From positions 1 to 59,405 of IMG/VR virus record IMGVR_UViG_3300027881_000014: a DNA stretch of 59,405 bases, one strand, 5' to 3'. Numbering within the stretch: the first letter of the stretch is position 1; every line of letters starts with the position of its first letter. The position numbers and the translations under genes were made by a program. The notes beneath the pieces are model-generated. The model saw only the letters and a list, made by a program, of their open reading frames with translations. It had not been told where the DNA came from and did not search any database. The stretch is from a virus. Below are positions 55,201-59,405 of this stretch, piece after piece.

Positions 55201-56260
55201 GCCACTTCTTCAGAGGCACACTACCAAGTTTTAGCTGTGATAATAAACCTTCTGACATAAATTCCATATAGGCTTGAGCGCCCTTAATAGCTCCATTTTG
55301 TCCAAGAGATGCCATAAAATCCCAGCCATCAAAATCTTCATTATTCTTGACTGCATCTTGTGCTTCTCTTACAGTTTCATGTATTGCGCCTATGCCTGCG
55401 CCTGGTCCCAATACTTTAAACCCACGTAAGCCTTGCTTATTAGCATTAAGTAACCATGTTTTCCAAAATTGTCTGGAACCCATACTTAATCCCCTAGTAG
55501 TAAGTAAAGCACCAGCTCCACCTGTAGCAGCCACCTCACCTAATAACAATATAGAGTTTGTTAAACCTGCAGCAACATCTCTAATTATAGGAACATCTTT
55601 ATCTCTCTGAGATACCCAATCTTGATATCTAGCCCAATCTTCTACTGAATATGTGCCATCTTTAATGCCCTCTAACATGCCCAATGTTTCCATACGATCT
55701 AATTTAGATTCAGTAGTGGAGCCTGGGGCACCTGTTACTAGTTCTATATTCTGAGATATACCACTTGATACACCTAATTGTACTTCTCTAGCTGTAGACT
55801 TCTCTGGATCTTGTTTAAAATCTTGTTCTTTTAGACGCTTAAATTTAGCTGCAGCTAATCTTTTCTGAGTTTCAATATTATCTTCTTCAGAATTAAGCTG
55901 TTGACGTAAGAGAAATTCTCCAAAGTCTCCCCTCATAATAGCATCTACATCACCTACTCTATCACCTACCCAATCTAATGCATCTGCACCAGCTTCTACT
56001 ACATCTTTTCCGGCATCATATACATGATCGTACCAAGTTTTACTTCCTGGTTGGAAGTTAACTAAAACTTTAGTCTTAAAACCACGATTTTCTTCGCGTG
56101 TATCTGCCTCATAGCCTAAAGCTTGAGACAATCCTTCAAAATCTACTGACAACCTTGGTGTCACGGGTTGATAGGTTCTGCCACGTTCCTTAAGAGCTCC
56201 TGCTAAGCTCTCCCAGTCAACTACTTGGCCACTACCAACACTTTTCTTTTCTTCTGGCAT
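43211..56260 (-). CDS. Giant virion protein (4,349 aa): putative injected RNA polymerase and metallopeptidase
   Basis: One uninterrupted frame of 4,349 codons. The N-terminal 500 residues have helix and membrane-active stretches (GLTNSILLLGEVAATGGAG). HEMLH (1073-1077) is an HExxH zinc metallopeptidase motif. At about 2070-2110 a barrel-like segment (KPGDKVMAVVTPTDSPLG) precedes GKDFDIDNIS with Asp at 2137, 2139 and 2141. This is the DxDxD catalytic loop expected of two-barrel RNA polymerases such as YonO and the crAss-phage virion polymerase. The C-terminal third is mostly helical, with another hydrophobic patch (SGAIGMMKKSTGLLFMGMGA). Its place next to internal proteins suggests ejection into the host. 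Polymerase function is inferred. Confidence 0.6.
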   Translation of the reverse strand: MPEEKKSVGSGQVVDWESLAGALKERGRTYQPVTPRLSVDFEGLSQALGYEADTREENRGFKTKVLVNFQPGSKTWYDHVYDAGKDVVEAGADALDWVGDRVGDVDAIMRGDFGEFLLRQQLNSEEDNIETQKRLAAAKFKRLKEQDFKQDPEKSTAREVQLGVSSGISQNIELVTGAPGSTTESKLDRMETLGMLEGIKDGTYSVEDWARYQDWVSQRDKDVPIIRDVAAGLTNSILLLGEVAATGGAGALLTTRGLSMGSRQFWKTWLLNANKQGLRGFKVLGPGAGIGAIHETVREAQDAVKNNEDFDGWDFMASLGQNGAIKGAQAYMEFMSEGLLSQLKLGSVPLKKWLGKTVTVLGKDGTKKSLRLTSTQLKSMIKNSKIPKNIEALKRGLASLQADRKLIAKELLKNTGRTLFSGAIIETATEQVTDAFNDIVEGGHGSAIWIAFGDDDQAREAYRNLVVEIAVGTVLGSTFQVGNIWTKKPLEDYEKQYGKAAARELEQLLGGEKLDPIKEKVEESLEKKADVDVSQEGETAKVILDQGTGKSNPLVETSADEVAKQEVDKRESYIIAGTLESVNSLPRANVLDFVFEHGKRETQMLLSALSQRDTKESIKDNKTKDKNHISYEVDSYLFKADQETSHAIMEGAIHGIDKYIATTGLDQKIAAIAGDNAQLKKDLNLAVALDFDETSYGYLFHRHQGNPEIKKIISQAQDLQNSNLEIEIPKTKFTKEGQSQSLNKIQAQAKKTYQLGVEENIGLAIAQVGTVLGNEVMEDVDGSQFQGFDENGNFKTKSDDADDFGWVTDEDFELQDAPTAASVVDKAQAMSGLLGIEFKGVTQFGDNLAVSFFDPMSGGEFQMESKSLAMKLAQTTVQSMRSNLKMVAVGERIDGKVWKGKPGQIHVQLLQDITDAGGFPSDITLDDGRVEDGFIDNRGNFHTRTETDAITGLGGESHTEGVADANLAGGFTFETTNIPDATFGMPTYDEVTAGFKGNTVKDMIEYLTSRGFQNPLTQEVVDNLLEQVGDVKIGIKPMEAEHPGATEKASGNIFINPNATLWNNHSVWDTTVHEMLHSYLGRYMNSDTVSAKEFNRQIRSIMQTVRSVINSKGKGTLFTQRYLGDKAELQQWISQNIKLIKKSFLSEEEFITAVLSDTQAIKFITDRVNVGGIHKPITGWRAIWRAIRQSLENLGIKKSATLQLQSILEDHNRKISDFNKGRDKEWSARIAKENLRIQKNVTSGYETTEYAEDSDQDELLDKMQDPDDISNENENKAENGNIENFIAIASELNGMPEGEYRKIMRGRYAGETGFDDFQTDMDLLDKAHRNIINKKIEHLYFNYKGGIHKTVAQFRKVFLKRAFLNVMMKEAKVGYVVMGVHQRDPNSGETDYRLELRKVEGVYRDGNGKKRNTFRRKTALEGYLPLLEEQLKMPKGSLKIAYIEGFETWKDDKVTNRSSLERLNSTFFNVDPKHAGPVTGYISEVLWSAPITRASKEGMLYLGSFAGANTVPILTFNSEYRVQIKAALQEFQKVYEKEAFQEFQEDFGTSDEKNPYGEPQQMSATSRALLEQIWFSNESQAAKDWNKIQKRGTKWMAQDTGIVIDEADIEQAFGDAAVNGIEFVEGDIAVNAMVVNSFDNNLITFKTPDGVTREIKLSEAFKNELNTSTIDGASFYIIGHFDKAYNLAHAVLKDGTIKNLYSSRAGQDPLFIKHAMHGVHKDSALGQMMIRNNVAVMTADEAMKEGPKVRVVGALELMSNPDFVAADPIIPLKMSQFSRISESEFKDPMGGSVKQLMGGTAFSELYNQFIKDIGGPKLSKIMTDFSNAMASETKQWFADNTTPAAMYTLLKDVVYNPKSPQEQSVSNIWIDVIEPKANETEATILRRYAGFFQHAHTAEVLRNRMQHKLSQMLGGKTAGNRAVLDPNIGYANWQKDIDPILGSWNLGNILINMPVPKKVAAAAHTTQSRKDAKHLIELQRREQRAHTQLQGEEKVLALADIESERKEISDIAPHSAINWANKDVTTWRDEVVWGTHKVDPVTHELIRQTNGIINFKTGRLNKGWTLITEDIAERHGIKPGDKVMAVVTPTDSPLGVIGVRVAGIVKSKESKAGGRKVSDNGKATFNSEWIQTLVGKDFDIDNISIIPYDPRFWTPDNFNALTDIASKLPSVYAKGVASETKKLFAEHGTVVKDAAGEEIPVTEDSVFQSETMRQTYSILMNGAVEGQRNKFSIMGDSFIALDSNYLHDPAPIINERILHTALSTMNMRAKDVVIPYITKTGKLITRVKPGGRWVEFKENFNVRNSKWLRLHVHHLNMTNAEVDFPNKTTRLAYNSNPKSAIYKRKMGAHFWGLNDSVAIQAMDKTQGKFTNTDNMYTTLKGFQNLLFAEAFNLARQRNPETFEKLDYYETLQQLRKAQHKLDVLARNDKQGLLSLVDQYINDGKTQLERKYFKNTKDYKAGLLVLKQRYAFLQSFVSKMEVDDVYAYPLFNMIRNVNAAEMLRDMPGNTYKDHLINQVLASTGALPYYPAVKSMWDDVTSHKPSQGANVFKIGKRIAYKPAQRILSLMRTSSKNPVEDVRAMLKNTAHFEKLRAKLSAASQQDLKDAIIDFKEVDARVGNAFTPFQRDGRQIHVDSDAISLSLMPRSADFFEGRLQEGNDKTKAYWHNQLRSVRAEANSILHAFDETFEQEDAKGVSEQLRITREAHAKTYPILWKDILNQNFLFLQDNVAPIALVFRGKRIGVKSDGAGKLVFLLNKKKYTHTEINKSTSEGADLLRRLLTEENGLWEGVENKSEGTFNRVQMSSLLKLPRNLNMDTRQRILEAYLAENLYGTRKFTTDDQVAFWLGLLAQTSDQGMLERKATGFIVNQSAYDPAKPFRYQSNHIALSLMAQFEPQLMNLWMQLYSHVNAQRSPQDQQKTNQVLQDGVDANVDMIYEDAHVESPEHTFKHFFMDYVNEHAKVAKDPSFRKFYKSMIGKDWQHGREQLKKLLQNTLTIKALSENGVFYKDLVKDVTQLSDAEFQKKYKDVDTTHIAIAVDKYEGSNIIETFLRQNIGEDPSNKLLKGTIIEMYYLFTAVRKREGARNKNLTFMRRIGSNIIGYDLVTELSEKLTRVFSPKDDVISFVWNEQGVTDQTGEDVRISRLTHAIRSFITMGESSITKNKSQAMHRALSTHQVTLTNQVKRYDTITQILSHNQFRRKWASEYASVASEKTHIEHTARTRLISNLVNQVTDKDDMLLEARRKQIFTLAEDLSSKQRVTVRPNAEGVTQYVVTLGQEHVYDNVSDLIDNHFSKLSPVQKLGLIGAIDIREMYDVQVPMILRQALEYLERTREELEGAQHLDSALRVDAMIRKYRAMLQAVEVFKGNYMPHQFPIARYKAMWMKGYLRHAVKDLERQIAFAQKYNTGNPLARLDLTKDRDEIRKLAHTGALQQWDIVSAGWNSGSIIPNFIPRKMPDATHYTKTDPNIHLNYNTKLIDGLTKDGLLADWLLYQGNARLAGERNNVIELTRNWYANQIGDKELKSKVMSWGDVKPGQQVHFTKETSILQPNNTLTSWGTAQHSGIVKKITKDEVHFVVDAAKVGWEARQDIARYNQTITGLLATGREQNKATQRERNVIQNLLNRGFLTKEDFKGVNLARLTSVKAAEAIVKASKRIAKDPSLMGRHKRKDLYASDPAGRPVHNAMMAYTGTGVVERLEATRDRLRNIQLMGAEYESIMPTSYYRLAQGAAGITSGAIGMMKKSTGLLFMGMGAAIKARVVNQVGAFINNLVDAPRYNKAQWKLGNDIWARMSHGDLDAMLPEDQHLYKTLTGLGLTGDNILAIALEAANIRPEDMIVKFSSKEGIRYLFNLYKDATKYETTRKKLDELEHKFNLATNEVTRMNIQVEVNALKLKWEGVTFDQLKDTKINLSDNDQRNLWAKINELAKSGVKPTMNVAQEQGITPQQVMKLAGSVAWKKFFTGNVGLGFQAKAEKLRIPAFFIGYNTAIDAGYTPEEAIQFGVNSVELRHAFYGTANKQFGANTKMGSITHQYAQYQYNSMAKAIKIMKDAIPQMLRVAHNRPEEVAKIKQIRTMMNHINKFADAKGNTIGPGGPMKEVLLLHGILNKVLLTGIMMNVGTRIFYGFTNMQDPMGQVAYGALDFLFDVMENGFDFDDEDDRDNAIWLLQDLMLPMGMLWKLGWQSIATVPTKGLDDTFLKGRVDDTPDFLWRVYNQLWDAANQLGAIESAPDKRSKEFLDVPWLVDDFTTGIKIMGWTSADNRAAQYQKRKLYWGVDLDVFPHPYVRVESRRTKSFAHGRKVDTDNKGFTGFGTNDTKSRLVWLADPFTYVPFLDRLFKGKNLWQTIFK

Positions 56261-57720
56261 TATCTATTTTTAATAAATGGATATAAAAATTTAATTAAGT
56301 TCTCTTGTGTTCCAAAATCTAAATTTTTGAAATCTTCATATTGTAATCCTAGTGAATGTTCAGGCTGAGGTATTAGTTTACCTAACTCTTCCTGTATCAT
56401 CCCTCGTTGAGTTGCTGTCATATTACTATTGGGATCAAACACATTCCTAATCAATTCAGAACTTGCATTCCATTCTTTAATATTAGTAATAGTACCATAT
56501 GGTCCTGCTGGTATCTGATTTAATATGTTAGATTTAACATTAGCAAAATTACTTGCCGCTACCTTCAGTTCACCAATGGCTAGTTCTTGTGCTTGATTTA
56601 ACAATGGCTCACCCTTAACAGTTTGTCCTGGTTCACCTAATTCTGATCTTACATTTGCTAATTGAGTTTCAAATTGACCAGCACTAATAAGATTTTCAAG
56701 TCCTTGTGTAAATTCAAATCTTAATTGACCTTTCTCATCTGTAATTTCTTCTGAAGTTAACCCAGTAAGTGAGGCTATTAATTCTGCTCCACCTTCGCTA
56801 CGAAGTAATACTTGGGCTTGCTTATGAACATCAGATCCTAAGGTTTTTCTTAAATCAGCTAATTGCTTGAGACTATCGCCCGTGCTTCCACCAATACCCT
56901 TACGTCTATGCGGGGTACCATGGTACATGACAGGCTCTCCTCTGTCGTTAATAGTGTAAGGGCCACCCATACCACCCTTAAGCGTATATATAGGTTCACC
57001 ACTTGCTCCTTCTAATCCTTCTGAAAATTTAAATCCCTCGATAGGATCTAATCCGAATTGAGCTGTACTAGCAAATTCATTTTCAAATCCTAATAGATCT
57101 TTCTTCCTGGCTAAATCACGATCAGCTGCTTCTTGGTCTAAACCAAACTGAAATAGAGCTGTTCTCTTACCAAATTCAAATTGTGAGTCTAAACCTAAAG
57201 CATTAATTTGTAACTCATGTATTTGATTACCTTGATTATCAAACCTTAAAGCAAATGTTTTACCAGTTTTATCAACAACCTCTTCTCTTGTTTCCAGTTG
57301 TCTTTTTGTTTGAGCCACACTAATAGCATCCCTACCACTTAATCCTGGAGTAGTTATACCAAATTGTTCAGCAGCAAATCTTGATAAAGCTTCATCTTGG
57401 CCTTCTTGCCTTCTTAACTCTCTTGTATTCAGAGTATTCTGAAATAAACTAGAGATAAGGGGCATGTTTTCACCTAAGGCTCCTAAGCTAGCTGCCTCTG
57501 ATATGGACTCAAAGTTCCTTTTTTGTATAGCCTCAATAGAGGGGTTAGGTCCTAAAGCCTGGAAACCTTCTGCTATACTTTGAGCAGCTAAATTGATCTG
57601 CTCTTCTTGTTGTTCAGCATCTAACCTATCATTCTCAGTCATGAGATATGAAGTTAAACCTTGTAAAGCTTGAGCTACCTTACCTGTTGAACTACGTTGT
57701 ACGTTTAATTGTCTTGCCAT
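56260..57720 (-). CDS. Internal/ejection virion protein (486 aa)
   Basis: Largely helical and Gln/Glu/Ala-rich (NDRLDAEQQEEQINLAAQSI; TRELRRQEGQDEALSRFAAE). A short beta-like Gly-rich insert (YTLKGGMGGPYTINDRGEP) and a helical C-terminus follow. Its place between the small ejection-like gene and the giant protein, with one-base overlaps on both sides, matches the internal core protein row of podoviruses. Its exact role is unknown. Confidence 0.55.
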   Translation of the reverse strand: MARQLNVQRSSTGKVAQALQGLTSYLMTENDRLDAEQQEEQINLAAQSIAEGFQALGPNPSIEAIQKRNFESISEAASLGALGENMPLISSLFQNTLNTRELRRQEGQDEALSRFAAEQFGITTPGLSGRDAISVAQTKRQLETREEVVDKTGKTFALRFDNQGNQIHELQINALGLDSQFEFGKRTALFQFGLDQEAADRDLARKKDLLGFENEFASTAQFGLDPIEGFKFSEGLEGASGEPIYTLKGGMGGPYTINDRGEPVMYHGTPHRRKGIGGSTGDSLKQLADLRKTLGSDVHKQAQVLLRSEGGAELIASLTGLTSEEITDEKGQLRFEFTQGLENLISAGQFETQLANVRSELGEPGQTVKGEPLLNQAQELAIGELKVAASNFANVKSNILNQIPAGPYGTITNIKEWNASSELIRNVFDPNSNMTATQRGMIQEELGKLIPQPEHSLGLQYEDFKNLDFGTQENLIKFLYPFIKNR

Positions 57721-58412
57721 TACGGAAACCTTACATTAGGTAGAAAATCTAAATTACTAAAATCACTTCCAGTTCCACCTGCATTAGAAAATCTTTGTCC
57801 CTGTTGCCTTAAGAATGGGTTAAAATTACCAGCATTTTCAATGGGTACTAAACCTCCAGCACCAGATCTATTAGGTCCTGCTGTACCAGTACCTGCGCCT
57901 GCTCCACCTGGGGGAGTATCAGGTAGGCCTCCTACTGGGCGATCACCTAAGAACTTAGCTCCTTCATTTACCAATGGCAATGCAGCAGCAGCACCCTCTA
58001 CAAAAGATCCAACTGGATCAGCACCAGTGCCTAGTCCTTGTAATTCTATACCAGCTATTTGGCTACGTATTTGAGTATTAATTGTTTGGGCTTGACCTAT
58101 TGCATTTTCTTGTGCACTAAGCCTAGCACCTTCGACATTACCAGCTACAGCTGCACCCACAGTGCCTCTGTTAGCTAATCCTCTGCTTCTAATAGCAGTA
58201 GTATTTAGCGTAGATGTTAAGCGCTGGTTAAATGATCTGTCAATAGAATTAAGTCTATCTGCTAAATCATCTTGACTAATAAGTCCCTGTGCTGCTAATG
58301 CTTTAGCTCTTTTAATAGCTTCTTGCACTGCATCAGATTGAGCCTTATTAGAAAATATACTGGCGATGCCTGATCCAATAGCAATTCCTCCTGCTATGAG
58401 TGGTAGTGGCAT
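57720..58412 (-). CDS. Small internal/ejection virion protein (230 aa)
   Basis: A Gly/Ala-rich hydrophobic N-terminus (PLIAGGIAIGSGIASIFSNK) resembles T7 gp14-type ejection proteins that insert in the outer membrane. A long amphipathic helical section follows (LAAQGLISQDDLADRLNSID; VEGARLSAQENAIGQAQT), then a Gly/Pro-rich tail. One-base overlaps link it to both neighbours. Role as a DNA-ejection channel component is inferred. Confidence 0.6.
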   Translation of the reverse strand: MPLPLIAGGIAIGSGIASIFSNKAQSDAVQEAIKRAKALAAQGLISQDDLADRLNSIDRSFNQRLTSTLNTTAIRSRGLANRGTVGAAVAGNVEGARLSAQENAIGQAQTINTQIRSQIAGIELQGLGTGADPVGSFVEGAAAALPLVNEGAKFLGDRPVGGLPDTPPGGAGAGTGTAGPNRSGAGGLVPIENAGNFNPFLRQQGQRFSNAGGTGSDFSNLDFLPNVRFP

Positions 58413-58828
58413 TAATTATATCTCCTTCTTTTTAAAAGACTAAAATCAACTTCTAGTCTGTAAATCTTTGTTGTCTTTGCTGTAGCGGTAGCTACAATCT
58501 GTATTTTAGTATGAGCTTTGCGCTTTACTAATGGAAAATCTATATCTACTGTAGTCCTTATGGCTGATGTAGGGAAAGACATAGTATGTATGAATGTACC
58601 ATCATAATAAAATGATAAATCAAATGCTCCTATGTAGTCTGCATCAGCAAAATTAATAAGTTTTTCTAATGTTGGTTGTCCTAAATCTGAATCATTAAAA
58701 GTTACAGCCGCGCCTATAAGCTCGGTATCTGTAGCATCATATGTCCATACCTTTGTATCTTCTAAATAAGCTATTTCACCATTCAGATCAATTAGTACAT
58801 CATTAGCTGTTGATAATATTGTTGCCAT
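58412..58828 (-). CDS. Small beta-rich tail protein (138 aa)
   Basis: Beta-strand rich (GEIAYLEDTKVWTYDATD; FDLSFYYDGTFIHTMSF) and ending in a very basic tail (SLLKRRRYN). It starts at the stop of the tail hub gene with one shared base, so it is coupled to it. A tail accessory or head-proximal adaptor is possible. No family was recognised. Confidence 0.45.
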   Translation of the reverse strand: MATILSTANDVLIDLNGEIAYLEDTKVWTYDATDTELIGAAVTFNDSDLGQPTLEKLINFADADYIGAFDLSFYYDGTFIHTMSFPTSAIRTTVDIDFPLVKRKAHTKIQIVATATAKTTKIYRLEVDFSLLKRRRYN

Positions 58829-59405
58829 TATTCTACAGCCTCAATTCCTTTTTCTGTATTAATTTCCTCAATAGTGATTGTCTTATTAATTCTCTCCCAG
58901 ACACCTTCCTTAATACGAAACCGATAAAGATCTTCTGAGGAGGTCGGCTTATAATAGATTTCATGTTTATACCTATTGTAATATATACGTCCTGTAGTAT
59001 AGTTTGCTATAACTATATCATCAATGGGTACAGAAACAGATTCTGATTTGTATCCATTAGTCATATAAATACCATGTTGTGAATGAACACAAACTCCACC
59101 TTGTATATTAGCTACATCATTCTTATCTTTAACACCTAGCTCAACTGTATCCTCAAACCTAAAGCCTATGATACCTGCTACTTCTTCAGCATGTATGACA
59201 TATGATGTATTATCTGTAAACGCCATTAGTCTACCATCGGCATTGGCAACTGCTGTTAAGCCAGTCACACCTGTTACAGGCAAACGGTTGTCATCATATA
59301 TAAGATCAGGCATGAGGTTACCACCTCCAAAAGTGCTATGATAAATAGCAACTTCATCTTTAGATGAGATGCCTATACTTATCCCACTCTCTGTTACAAA
59401 ATCTT
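58828..59405 (-). CDS. Tail hub / stabilisation protein, C-terminal part (runs off right edge)
   Basis: The frame is open from the right edge to 58828 (191 residues visible), starting with DFVTESGISIGISSKDEVAI, the same peptide as the left-edge end of the first feature. Segments LMAFTDNTSYVIHAEE and HGIYMTNGYKSESVSVPIDD resemble tail tube B/hub proteins with beta-propeller strands. An internal ATG at 59313 has a GGAGG 10 bases upstream, so a shorter product could also be made. It is probably the end of the gene starting at 1764. Confidence 0.6.
   Translation of the reverse strand, partial: DFVTESGISIGISSKDEVAIYHSTFGGGNLMPDLIYDDNRLPVTGVTGLTAVANADGRLMAFTDNTSYVIHAEEVAGIIGFRFEDTVELGVKDKNDVANIQGGVCVHSQHGIYMTNGYKSESVSVPIDDIVIANYTTGRIYYNRYKHEIYYKPTSSEDLYRFRIKEGVWERINKTITIEEINTEKGIEAVE

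Noticed and set aside
1-59405. Direct end-to-end circular closure of the window
   Set aside because: Joining base 59405 to base 1 puts the tail gene out of frame and reaches a stop within four codons, so some bases are missing, duplicated or variant at the ends.

Overview
The window looks like an almost complete genome of a short-tailed, apparently lytic bacteriophage. Head, tail, DNA-packaging, lysis and replication genes are all present. No integrase, CRISPR array, rRNA or ordinary bacterial gene block is visible. The DNA is AT-rich. Five virion-module proteins carry Sec-type signal peptides, most ending in Ala-x-Ala with Gln at +1, a style typical of Bacteroidota and related FCB-group bacteria. 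I infer a host in that broad group but cannot name it. Two consensus-like promoters (TTGACA, 17 bp, TATATT) argue against a host restricted to the divergent Bacteroidota promoter type.

Layout. Two divergent blocks leave a roughly 460 bp control region at 25.8-26.27 kb. The rightward (+) block, 26.27-38.4 kb, holds many small early-type genes: tiny membrane proteins, Cys-rich proteins, a calcineurin-like phosphoesterase, a probable small terminase, a RuvC-like resolvase and a GNAT acetyltransferase. The leftward (-) block runs from 25.8 kb to base 1 and, if the molecule is circular or circularly permuted, continues from 59.4 kb down to 38.3 kb. In transcription order it holds: a recombination/replication module (Rad52-like protein, possible ssDNA-binding protein, DnaB-like helicase, M20-like peptidase, Gp157-like protein); portal, scaffold, capsid and connector; five signal-peptide proteins; tail tube and tail hub (split by the window ends); internal/ejection proteins; a 4,349-residue giant protein; the lysis cassette; nucleotide-metabolism genes; and the large terminase, which meets the early block tail to tail at 38.3-38.4 kb. 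No DNA polymerase or primase was recognised, so host replication enzymes are probably used.

Most unusual content: (1) the giant protein carries a DFDID motif after a barrel-like segment, resembling the catalytic loop of two-barrel RNA polymerases of the YonO/crAss-phage type, plus an HEMLH metallopeptidase motif, so it may be an injected virion RNA polymerase; (2) five consecutive putative exported proteins lie inside the tail module; (3) long gene-free stretches at 15.3-15.9, 24.4-25.1, 29.3-29.9, 30.66-30.97 and 31.54-31.67 kb are packed with perfect stems and GNRA-capped hairpins, and two of them contain tRNAs, one with a roughly 117 nt insertion in its D-loop; (4) a sequence motif (CTTATTACTA) occurs four times in the divergent early control region, and stem-loop leaders with compensating base changes precede early genes. 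The two window ends encode the same 17-residue peptide with mostly synonymous differences, so they probably belong to one tail gene, but they cannot simply be ligated end to end in frame.
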